This document shows, piece by piece, positions 1-5,321 of a stretch of DNA of 6,792 nt. The stretch's first letter is position 1. Each line of letters opens with the position of its first letter. Position numbers and translations under genes: made by a program. The DNA comes from Candidatus Aenigmatarchaeota archaeon (GTDB lineage Archaea; Aenigmatarchaeota; Aenigmatarchaeia; CG10238-14; SCSR01). Location: assembly GCA_030616125.1 (NCBI GenBank), contig JAUWXZ010000032.1:1-6792 (forward strand), given 5' to 3'. A model generated the notes under the pieces. The model worked only from the letters and a program-made list of their open reading frames with translations. It did no database searches and was not told the DNA's origin.

Positions 1-1
1 G

Positions 2-151
2 GCGGTAAGTGCTCACAGTCATGAAGCTAAAGGAACGGACGAACTCGGAAAAACTAAATTAATAAATTCTGGAAGATTTCCAGAGGGTTATTGCGGTCTG
101 ATCACACTCGAAAAAGGAAAAGTAGACACGAAAGTAATCAATTTAATATAA
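2..151 (+). CDS. Metallophosphoesterase, C-terminal fragment (5' end outside window)
   Basis: An open frame enters from the window edge and ends at TAA 149-151, giving 49 residues. It reads HSHEAKGTDELGKTKLINSG, then RFPEGYCGLITL. This matches the end of small archaeal calcineurin-like phosphoesterases, where a GH.HE metal-binding motif is followed by G....G.T...NPG and a closing beta strand. Here the residue before the first His is Ala (AHSH), not the usual Gly. The two His would be the last metal ligands of a dinuclear site; the catalytic core lies outside the window. The substrate cannot be told: the family includes phosphodiesterases and nucleotide phosphatases. The gene runs in the same direction as the next one but is separated from it by 88 bp with a promoter-like element, so it is probably a separate unit. 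Confidence 0.7.
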   Translation, partial: AVSAHSHEAKGTDELGKTKLINSGRFPEGYCGLITLEKGKVDTKVINLI

Positions 152-171
152 CTTCTCGAACATACAAATCT

Positions 172-182
172 ATTTTTAATAC
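172..182 (+). promoter_or_regulatory. Possible archaeal TATA element for the 240-602 gene
   Basis: ATTTTTAATAC lies in the 88-bp gap after the phosphoesterase. A TSS about 25 bp downstream would fall near 200-205 and leave a leader of about 35-40 nt, which fits the presence of a Shine-Dalgarno site for this gene. The gap is A/T-rich and TTTAATATAA at 142-151 is a competing match, so the position is tentative. Confidence 0.35.
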
Positions 183-226
183 TTAAACACAAAAGTTATT
201 TACTCGAAAAATTTTTTAACAATTTT

Positions 227-233
227 AAGAGGA
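227..233 (+). promoter_or_regulatory. Shine-Dalgarno site for the 240-602 gene
   Basis: AAGAGGA contains GAGG at 229-232, 7 nt before the ATG at 240. It is the only clear SD-type site ahead of a start in this window. The genes at 901, 1188, 1453 and 2634 lack one. Confidence 0.6.
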
Positions 234-239
234 ATTATA

Positions 240-602
240 ATGGCCAATGAAATTTCATCTGTGATTCCTGTTCAGGAACAAATGAAAAAAGATGGAATTG
301 ATGAATTAGGCAGTTTTATAACACATCTTGATGTCACAATGATCAGAATTCTGCAAAAATTTTATGCCAATGGTTTGTCTTTTCCTAGTGACACTAATTG
401 TTATTATGTTCAACAGCTGTTTTCTGAACTAAGAAGGGAAGGTTTTCATATAGAACTGGAGACGTTGAGAAAAAGATTAGGTTCATTGGTTAAATTAAAC
501 CTGCTAGAAAAAGTTGAGTCTTATCCTAGGATTTATGTGCCAATTCGTGATGTTGGTAAAGTTCAAAAACTTGTTAAAAAAATTCAGAAGTTATTACTGT
601 AA
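240..602 (+). CDS. Winged-helix-like DNA-binding protein (120 aa)
   Basis: This is a small soluble protein with a basic C-terminal half. Residues about 30-75 look helical, with a stretch that reads FSELRREGFHIELETLRKRL. Then come GSLVKLNLLEKVESYPRIYVPI and a basic terminal helix rich in Lys and Leu. The order helix, recognition-type helix (ELETLRKRLGSLVKLNLLEKV), beta wing (YPRIYVPI) is that of a winged helix-turn-helix. No metal-binding or sensor domain is visible, so any effector is unknown. The start at 240 is supported by the SD site 7 nt upstream. The gene is likely a separate transcription unit, because a 298-bp structured gap separates it from the downstream cassette. Its role as a regulator or nucleoid protein is inference. 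It resembles short archaeal regulators, but I cannot assign a named family. Confidence 0.65.
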   Translation: MANEISSVIPVQEQMKKDGIDELGSFITHLDVTMIRILQKFYANGLSFPSDTNCYYVQQLFSELRREGFHIELETLRKRLGSLVKLNLLEKVESYPRIYVPIRDVGKVQKLVKKIQKLLL

Positions 603-616
603 ATTTATGAACATTC

Positions 617-635
617 TTCAGTTATGTCAACTGAA
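617..635. other. Inverted repeat / small hairpin
   Basis: TTCAGTT (617-623) and AACTGAA (629-635) are perfect 7-bp arms around a 5-nt loop. The hairpin starts 14 bp after the stop at 602. No run of T follows, so it does not look like a U-tract terminator. It could be an mRNA 3'-end structure, an operator, or chance in AT-rich DNA. Confidence 0.35.
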
Positions 636-670
636 TAGTAGTTCTAATCAGGTAACTAAAATAATAAATA

Positions 671-701
671 ATTAATTAAAACAATTAAAAATTAATTAAA
701 A
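671..701. repeat. 11-bp direct repeat spaced 20 bp, in an A/T tract
   Basis: ATTAATTAAAA occurs at 671-681 and again at 691-701, start to start exactly 20 bp. That is the same period and register as the iteron-like array downstream. The second copy runs into ATGTTTGCAT (701-710), which matches ATGTTCGCAT (821-830) at 9 of 10 positions. Confidence 0.55.
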
Positions 702-710
702 TGTTTGCAT

Positions 711-738
711 ATTTATTATTTATTATTTATTATTTACC
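711..738. repeat. Heptamer tandem repeat (ATTTATT)n
   Basis: Three perfect copies of ATTTATT (711-717, 718-724, 725-731) are followed by a partial fourth, ATTTACC (732-738). The tract is fully A/T until 736 and should melt easily. It may be simple slippage sequence, or the AT-rich part of an origin or promoter. Confidence 0.7.
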
Positions 739-770
739 CACTTCTTAACTCAACTACTATCAATTGTAAA

Positions 771-850
771 TGTTAGAGAAAAGATTGCACTAATGGTTAA
801 CTTATCGCACTAATGGTAAAATGTTCGCATTAATGTTAGAATGTTCGCAC
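771..850. repeat. 20-bp tandem iteron-like array
   Basis: Reading in 20-bp rows from 791, TAATGGTTAACTTATCGCAC, TAATGGTAAAATGTTCGCAT and TAATGTTAGAATGTTCGCAC align without gaps. The row at 771 ends in ATTGCAC in the same register. The core GCACTAATG/GCATTAATG recurs at 787, 807 and 827, with GCACAAAT at 847. An outlying in-register copy lies at 691-710. There are no unique spacers, so this is not CRISPR. A period of 20 bp, about two helical turns, puts each core on one DNA face, as expected for cooperative binding of a small DNA-binding protein. The winged-helix proteins encoded just downstream are the obvious candidates (inference). Confidence 0.75.
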
Positions 851-870
851 AAATAACTTGATTAGTGCGA
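845..870. promoter_or_regulatory. Dyad operator-like element abutting the TATA box
   Basis: TCGCACAAAT (845-854) and ATTAGTGCGA (861-870) are inverted copies of the iteron core, matching at 9 of 10 positions around a 6-bp centre. The arm at 861-870 is also a perfect inverted copy of TCGCACTAAT at 805-814. It occupies the BRE position directly before the TATA box, so a bound protein should affect TBP/TFB loading. Autoregulation is inferred. Confidence 0.6.
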
Positions 871-877
871 TTTATAT
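871..877 (+). promoter_or_regulatory. TATA box for the wHTH-DP1-PolB cassette
   Basis: TTTATAT is centred about 27 bp before the GTG at 901. That is the TATA-to-TSS distance known for archaea, so the transcript probably starts at or next to the start codon (leaderless). No SD motif precedes 901, which agrees. Confidence 0.6.
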
Positions 878-900
878 GGTTAAAAATACTAATCTAGCTT

Positions 901-1128
901 GTGCCTCGAAAACCCTTTGGTAGAATGTTTGAACTCATAATTCTCAGCATACTGGATACAACTATCCCACATACAACCGAATACATAAGAAATGTAATAA
1001 GTACAAAAACAGGTAAACCAGGCCTGTCGTGGCATACAATTAAAAAATATTTAATATTTCTTAGAGACTCTCATAAAATAGAAGAAATTCATGTAGGAAA
1101 GACAAGTACTTATAAGTTAAAAAAATAA
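901..1128 (+). CDS. Small winged-helix DNA-binding protein A (75 aa)
   Basis: The frame opens right after an in-frame TAG at 895-897, so GTG 901 is the furthest possible start. It keeps a basic N-terminal arm (PRKPFGR) that parallels the KRGRPSLRR arm of the next gene; the alternative ATG at 925 would delete it. The fold is predicted as helix (FELIILSILD), second helix (TTEYIRNVISTKTGK), recognition helix (SWHTIKKYLIFLRD) and a short wing ending YKLKK. It is a paralogue of the 1188-1445 product, sharing SW[HN]T..KYL..L and a C-terminal Y.LKK. It is the first gene after the iteron array and dyad, so it may bind them and regulate the cassette, or act in replication. That role is inference. The 59-bp gap to the next gene contains another TATA-like element. 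Confidence 0.7.
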   Translation: MPRKPFGRMFELIILSILDTTIPHTTEYIRNVISTKTGKPGLSWHTIKKYLIFLRDSHKIEEIHVGKTSTYKLKK

Positions 1129-1150
1129 GTGGAGATAAAGTTTAAAAATT

Positions 1151-1166
1151 AAAAACCTATTTAAAA
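1151..1166 (+). promoter_or_regulatory. Possible second BRE/TATA element before the 1188 gene
   Basis: AAAAACCTATTTAAAA has an A-rich BRE-like left half and TATTTAAAA centred about 26 bp before ATG 1188. No SD site is present, so a leaderless internal transcript covering genes 1188-5321 is possible. The 59-bp gap would also be compatible with simple readthrough from the 871 promoter. Confidence 0.45.
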
Positions 1167-1187
1167 TTGTCTAATTGATAATAAAGT

Positions 1188-1445
1188 ATGAAACGAGGAA
1201 GACCTAGTCTTAGGAGGAAAATTAAGCCTTTAATTCTAGAAACCTTACAATTAACCAAAAATCCCTTGACAATTCGTGTTATCACTGAAGAGGTCTCAAA
1301 AAAGTTTGGAAAAAAAATCAGTTGGAATACAACTCAAAAATATTTACAAGAATTGATAAAAGCTGATGAAGTTCAGTCTATGATATTGCCCCACTCAAAA
1401 ATAAAGAATAAAAATGGATTAATAGTTTATATTTTGAAGAAATAA
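1188..1445 (+). CDS. Small winged-helix DNA-binding protein B (85 aa)
   Basis: The N-terminus MKRGRPSLRRKIKP carries an AT-hook-like RGRP, a minor-groove-binding motif. It is followed by helices (PLILETLQL, IRVITEEVSKKFGKK), a recognition helix (ISWNTTQKYLQELIKADEV) and a wing with a Lys/Asn-rich loop ending in IVYILKK. It is a paralogue of the 901-1128 product, with a longer wing loop. Its stop is only 7 nt before the DP1-like start, so the two are very probably cotranscribed. Possible roles are autoregulator of the cassette, or a DNA-binding accessory that recognises the 20-bp repeats. No catalytic motif is present. I cannot name the family beyond wHTH. Confidence 0.7.
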   Translation: MKRGRPSLRRKIKPLILETLQLTKNPLTIRVITEEVSKKFGKKISWNTTQKYLQELIKADEVQSMILPHSKIKNKNGLIVYILKK

Positions 1446-1452
1446 TATCTTT

Positions 1453-2625
1453 ATGAGTTCTATGGAAAGATCAGAAATAATCAAATTTTTTTTAAATTCT
1501 GGTTATCAGCTTGACCCAAAATCTTTACAATTCTTCGAAAAAAATCCCGACCAAATGGTAAATTTTCTAGAGAAAATAAAAACATTGAACGTACCAATGA
1601 TAACTTTTGATTTTGTAGAAAAGTTGTTAAAACCGACAGGATTGAAAATTCTAAGAGATTTCTCACAACAAAAAAAGGTCCACACGGTTGAGGATTACAC
1701 AAATTTTTTTAGCAAAAGGTACGACCAGATAAAAAAATTCCTAGTTAAAAAACCAGATTTAACCGACTTAGTTTCGATCAATAGAATTACTGACAGAATA
1801 AAAAAATTTTCTCTTATAGTCTTGGTTAAAGAAACTAGTTCTGAGGGATACTTGGCTGTAGTCGAAGATGGAACAGGAGAGTTGAAAATTTCTTTTGATA
1901 AAAAAGTTGAAGATTTTAGTTTAATTGTTCCGGATGAGGTTATTGGTTTAGTCTGCAAAAAGCAAGGCTTCGAAGTATACGCAGATAAAATTGTTTGGCC
2001 GGATATACCACTTAAAAAACAAGTGGCCAAATCATCTGATGATATTTTTTGTTTATTCATTTCAGATTTTCATATGGATTCAAAAGAATTCAAAAAACAA
2101 AGTTATGAGAATTTTTTAAATTGGCTCGAGAAAGCTGAGTATAAAGATTTATTCATTTTTATCCTTGGGGATGTCTCCTCTAATAAAAAACATCTCAACA
2201 ATTTGTTTGGGAGGTTGTCGAAGTACAATAAATTTTTTCTAAGAGGTGAGGTAGATCCATTTTTTGATGACACCCTCAATAACCCATCTCTTGTGGAAAT
2301 CCAAGGTGTTACAATTTTTCTTTCTCATGATGATATTTTTTCTAATTATGCAACCAAATGGACGAATCTCCCTCCAGAAAAAATTTTCTTGAATTTGATC
2401 AAAAAAAGGCACCTCAACCCAATTTTTAATAATAAGATATATGACGAAGATCCTTATTTTCTCAACGTAGTTCCTGATATTTTTGTTTCAGGTCATTTTC
2501 ATTTACCAGGTATTATAAATTATAAGGGCATAACAATAATTTCAAATGGCAGTTTTATAACTCAACCTATATTTTGGTTAATAAATTTGAGAACACGAGA
2601 AACTTTTAAAATCGATTTCACATAA
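1453..2625 (+). CDS. dp1: DP1-like polymerase small subunit with degenerate nuclease site
   Basis: Resembles the small subunit (DP1) of archaeal PolD, a B-subunit fold of OB domain plus Mre11-like phosphoesterase. Residues 1-75 are helical. FFSKRYDQIKKFL (85-97) matches the DP1 F..RY..L motif. The OB fold covers about 105-190, with VVEDGTGELKISF and the ADKIVWPDIPL strand. The phosphoesterase motifs are: I, SDFH (D205, H207), kept; II, GD (D240), kept, but the usual DG.G.YPGQ loop is missing; III, normally GNHD, reads GEVD (265-268), losing the metal-binding Asn and catalytic His; IV, SH (H292), kept; V, GHFH (H348, H350), kept. At 390 aa it is shorter than typical DP1 (commonly about 480 to over 600 aa), with a cut linker and a trimmed C-terminus. 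Exonuclease activity is therefore probably lost, as in eukaryotic B subunits (inference). It lies 7 nt after wHTH B and 8 nt before polB. ATG 1462 is an alternative start. No SD is seen. Confidence 0.85.
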   Translation: MSSMERSEIIKFFLNSGYQLDPKSLQFFEKNPDQMVNFLEKIKTLNVPMITFDFVEKLLKPTGLKILRDFSQQKKVHTVEDYTNFFSKRYDQIKKFLVKKPDLTDLVSINRITDRIKKFSLIVLVKETSSEGYLAVVEDGTGELKISFDKKVEDFSLIVPDEVIGLVCKKQGFEVYADKIVWPDIPLKKQVAKSSDDIFCLFISDFHMDSKEFKKQSYENFLNWLEKAEYKDLFIFILGDVSSNKKHLNNLFGRLSKYNKFFLRGEVDPFFDDTLNNPSLVEIQGVTIFLSHDDIFSNYATKWTNLPPEKIFLNLIKKRHLNPIFNNKIYDEDPYFLNVVPDIFVSGHFHLPGIINYKGITIISNGSFITQPIFWLINLRTRETFKIDFT

Positions 2626-2633
2626 AAATAGAT

Positions 2634-5321
2634 ATGGAAATCAAATTTCAATTACTAGACTGCGATTATATACAACTCAATAATTCTCCTGTGATAAGAT
2701 TATTTGGTAAAACAAAAGACGGTAAAACAATTTGCGCATTCCATGAAAATTATAAACCTTATTTTTACATACTTCCAAAAGAAGGTTCTAAAGTTGAAGT
2801 TATAAATTTTCTGAAAAAAAATTTTGCATACCAAATAATAAAAATTGAAGAAGTGGAAAAATTTCTATCGGTTGGGTATCAAAAAAATAAGACAAAAGTA
2901 CTTAAAATAACTCTGAAGGATCCTTCCAAGGTTCCAATTGTAAGAGATGAACTAATATCAGAAAATTTTGTAAAGAACATTTTTGAAGCAGACGTACTTT
3001 TTAGAAACAGGTATATGGTAGATTTTGGTTTATCTGGAATGAGATGGTATAAAGCTAACGGAAAAAGTATAAACACATCAACTGTTAAAGCAGGTAGAAC
3101 AGTTGAAATTAAATCTATCGAAGAGGCAGAAGAAAGCCCAAGTAACCTTGACTACATGAGTGTTGATATAGAAGTTGTATCTGAAAGGGAAAGTTTGCCG
3201 GACCCAAAAAGAGATAAAATCGCGATCATAAGTCTTGCTTTTTCTCCTAGCTTTGATGGAAAAAATTCTCTGGTCTTAGTTTCTAAACCAATCAAGAAAA
3301 TTGATAAAAATCTTATAGTCTTTAGCAACGAGAAAGAAATGCTCAAGGAATTTGTGAAGATCATCGATTCGTTTGATCCAGACATAATCACAGGATATAA
3401 TATAAATAATTTCGACTTCCCCTTTATCATAGAAAGACTAAGACAGTGCAGAATAAGCACAATTATTGGAAGATGTAAACAAAAGCACGCCATTTCTAGA
3501 AAAGTTGGGCCAAGATTTAGGACTAGCATTCTTGGAAGAATCGTTGTTGATGTTTACGAATTGATAAAGGAATCTGCTGGTAAAGGTCTTTTGAGACTCA
3601 AAAGATATGGTTTGGGAGATGTTTCCAGAGAACTGTTGAAAGAAGATAAAATTAAAATTGTTTACAGTGAAATTTCAAAATACTGGAATGGAGATGAAAG
3701 CCAACTCAAGAAGTTAGTGGACTATGCTAGAAAAGATGCTCAATTAGCTTTAAGATTACTCCTCGATAAAAACATGTTAGACAAATTTTTTGAGCTGTCA
3801 AAAGTTTCTGGCTTATTGCTTCAGGAGATTTTGGACAGAGGAGAAGCCGCAAGGGTTGAAAATTTATTATTGAGAGAATTTAACAAAGAGAACTATATAA
3901 TTCCATGCAAACCCTCTTCAAAAGGAATCCTAAGAAGAAAAGTAGAAAAAGAGGCAAAAGGACTAAAGGGAGCTTTGGTTTTAGAGCCAAAGGTTGGGTT
4001 ACACACAGATTGTGTTGTCTATCTTGACTTTCGTTCAATGTATCCGTCTATATTCATTGCCTATAACATCTGTCCAACAACTTTAGTTTTTTCAAAGGAA
4101 GACTTTGAAACAATTAAAACACCTTTTGGTACTGAGTTCACCTCGAAAAAAATTAGAAAAGGAATTGTTCCAAGAATAATTGAATACTTGGTAAATGAGA
4201 GAGATAGAGTAAAATTAGAAATGAGAAGGTCAAAGAAAGAGGAAGAAAAAAGAACCTTAGATGCAAAACAATATGCCTTAAAGATAATGACAAATGCTTT
4301 TTATGGTTATACTGGTTACACAAGGGCAAAACTTTATTTTCTGGAAATAGCAAATGCGATAACTAGCTGTGGGAGAAGTTTAATTCAAAAAACTCGCGAT
4401 GCAGTCGAGTCGGACAAAAAATTTGAGGTAATTTATGGTGACACAGATTCTATCATGGTAAAAACTCTGACAAAAAATATTGAAGAAGCGTTTAATCTTG
4501 GAAAAGAATTAGAAGAAAAAATAAACGAGGAATTAAAAGGGATAGTACAAACGAAAATAGAAAGTATCTTTAAAACACTTTTAGTTTTAACTAAAAAAAG
4601 ATATACTGGATTAACTGTTGAAAAAATGGATGGGGAATGGAAAGAAAATATTTTGATGAAGGGAATAGAAACTGTGCGTAGAGACTGGTGTGACCTAACT
4701 TCTGAAACACTTTACAATGTTCTTGAAATTTTATTGAAAGAGCAAAATCCTAAAAAAGCGTTTAATTATGCTAAGGGTATCCTGGAAAAATTACAAAAAA
4801 ATCAAATTCCAATTGAAGAGTTAGTTGTAACAAAAGGTGTTTCAAAACCTTTAAAACAATATAGGGGGATTCAGCCCCATGTGGAGTTGCTCAAAAAATT
4901 AAAGAAGAGAAGTCCAAGTACAGCCCCTGGCATAGGAGATAGAATTGCGTTTGTTATCGTTAAAGGTGCGCAGTTGATGTCTGATCGTGCGGAAGATCCT
5001 GAGTATGTAAAGAAACATGGGCTGAAAATTGATTCAAAATATTATATAGAAAGTCAAATTTTACCACCCTTGGAAAGAGTTTTTGAAGCCATGGGTATTT
5101 CTAAGTCGGAGTTGGTCGGCGTGGGTAAACAATTAATGTTGATAGAGGCAATTAAAAACCAGAAAAAACCAGAGAAAATAATTCTAAATTCCATTGAAAG
5201 TTTTATTTGTAGTAAATGCAATCAAAGTTTCAGAAGAATTCCTTTGATAGGAAAATGTAAGTGTGGGGGGGAAATTCTATTTCTTTCTAATGGGCTTAAA
5301 TCAAAATATGTTAATTTATAA
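2634..5321 (+). CDS. polB: Family B DNA polymerase with DP2-like C-terminal zinc ribbon
   Basis: Replicative-type DNA polymerase of 895 aa, longer than the roughly 780 aa usual for archaeal PolB. The N-terminal domain (YKPYFYILP, 40-48) carries about 35-40 extra residues before Exo I. Exonuclease: Exo I DIE (D178, E180), Exo II NINNFD (N256, D261), Exo III YARKD (Y364, D368), all intact. Polymerase: motif A DFRSMYPSI (D465), motif B KIMTNAFYG (K550, Y557), motif C YGDTDS (D603, D605) and KKRY (654-657), all intact. The thumb holds APGIGDRIAFVIVKG (764-778). It should be an active, proofreading polymerase. The motifs sit in normal order with no large insertion, so no intein. The last 40 residues form a zinc ribbon (C859, C862, C875, C877) that looks like the end of PolD large subunit DP2. 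A canonical C-terminal PIP box is not obvious; only a weak NSIESFI precedes the ribbon. The start is ATG 2634, 8 nt after the DP1 stop. Confidence 0.95.
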   Translation: MEIKFQLLDCDYIQLNNSPVIRLFGKTKDGKTICAFHENYKPYFYILPKEGSKVEVINFLKKNFAYQIIKIEEVEKFLSVGYQKNKTKVLKITLKDPSKVPIVRDELISENFVKNIFEADVLFRNRYMVDFGLSGMRWYKANGKSINTSTVKAGRTVEIKSIEEAEESPSNLDYMSVDIEVVSERESLPDPKRDKIAIISLAFSPSFDGKNSLVLVSKPIKKIDKNLIVFSNEKEMLKEFVKIIDSFDPDIITGYNINNFDFPFIIERLRQCRISTIIGRCKQKHAISRKVGPRFRTSILGRIVVDVYELIKESAGKGLLRLKRYGLGDVSRELLKEDKIKIVYSEISKYWNGDESQLKKLVDYARKDAQLALRLLLDKNMLDKFFELSKVSGLLLQEILDRGEAARVENLLLREFNKENYIIPCKPSSKGILRRKVEKEAKGLKGALVLEPKVGLHTDCVVYLDFRSMYPSIFIAYNICPTTLVFSKEDFETIKTPFGTEFTSKKIRKGIVPRIIEYLVNERDRVKLEMRRSKKEEEKRTLDAKQYALKIMTNAFYGYTGYTRAKLYFLEIANAITSCGRSLIQKTRDAVESDKKFEVIYGDTDSIMVKTLTKNIEEAFNLGKELEEKINEELKGIVQTKIESIFKTLLVLTKKRYTGLTVEKMDGEWKENILMKGIETVRRDWCDLTSETLYNVLEILLKEQNPKKAFNYAKGILEKLQKNQIPIEELVVTKGVSKPLKQYRGIQPHVELLKKLKKRSPSTAPGIGDRIAFVIVKGAQLMSDRAEDPEYVKKHGLKIDSKYYIESQILPPLERVFEAMGISKSELVGVGKQLMLIEAIKNQKKPEKIILNSIESFICSKCNQSFRRIPLIGKCKCGGEILFLSNGLKSKYVNL
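5202..5321 (+). other. C-terminal zinc ribbon of PolB, DP2-type
   Basis: Residues 857-895 read FICSKCNQSFRRIPLIGKC, then KCGGEILF, and end in NGLKSKYVNL. The DP2 subunits of PolD, as I recall them, end in a C..C...(Y/F)RRPPL.GKCP.CGG..L...G...KYL pattern. The ribbon here keeps the FRR.PL.GKC core, the CGG knuckle and the terminal KY. The second cysteine pair is CxC (C875, C877) instead of CxxC. In PolD this end of DP2 helps bind DP1, and the analogous CysB module of eukaryotic B polymerases binds their B subunit. Ordinary archaeal PolB lacks it. Confidence 0.75.
5316..5321. other. Tail-to-tail overlap of polB and secD-like stops
   Basis: The polB stop (TAA, 5319-5321) lies inside the last codon of the opposite gene, whose stop is the complement of TTA at 5316-5318. 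There is no room for an intergenic terminator, so each transcript must run into the other gene and the two 3' ends are antisense to each other. Confidence 0.9.

Larger units (their letters stand above)
603..900. other. Structured intergenic region upstream of the polymerase cassette
   Basis: This 298-bp gap has no credible ORF. In order it holds a 7-bp-stem hairpin (617-635), an almost pure A/T stretch (about 655-735) with an 11-bp direct repeat and a heptamer tandem repeat, a less structured stretch (739-770), a 20-bp-periodic repeat array (771-850), a dyad (845-870) and a TATA box (871-877). It can be read as a complex promoter/operator for the cassette at 901-5321, or as an origin-like region with an AT-rich element beside iterons. 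Confidence 0.6.

Noticed and set aside
617..635. Intrinsic terminator after the 240-602 gene
   Set aside because: The hairpin has a short AT-rich stem and no T-run follows. It is listed only as an inverted repeat.
691..870. CRISPR array
   Set aside because: The repeat units are contiguous 20-mers with no unique spacers, are imperfect, and no cas gene is present.
603..900. tRNA or other structured RNA gene in the gap
   Set aside because: The region is too A/T-rich, with no T-loop, cloverleaf or GC-rich stems.
1481..2060. Two minus-strand frames (1481-1702, 1695-2060)
   Set aside because: They are shadows of the DP1-like gene. There is no start context and no family resemblance.
3152..3529. 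Minus-strand frame of 125 codons
   Set aside because: It is antisense to the Exo I-II region of polB. Its hydrophobic, Leu/Ser/Ile-rich translation is what the complement of AT-rich coding DNA gives, and the polB motifs prove the plus frame.
2634..5321. Intein in the polymerase, suggested by its 895-aa length
   Set aside because: Motifs A, B, C and KKRY are normally spaced and no splice-junction or homing-endonuclease motif appears. The extra length is in the N-terminal domain and the C-terminal zinc ribbon.
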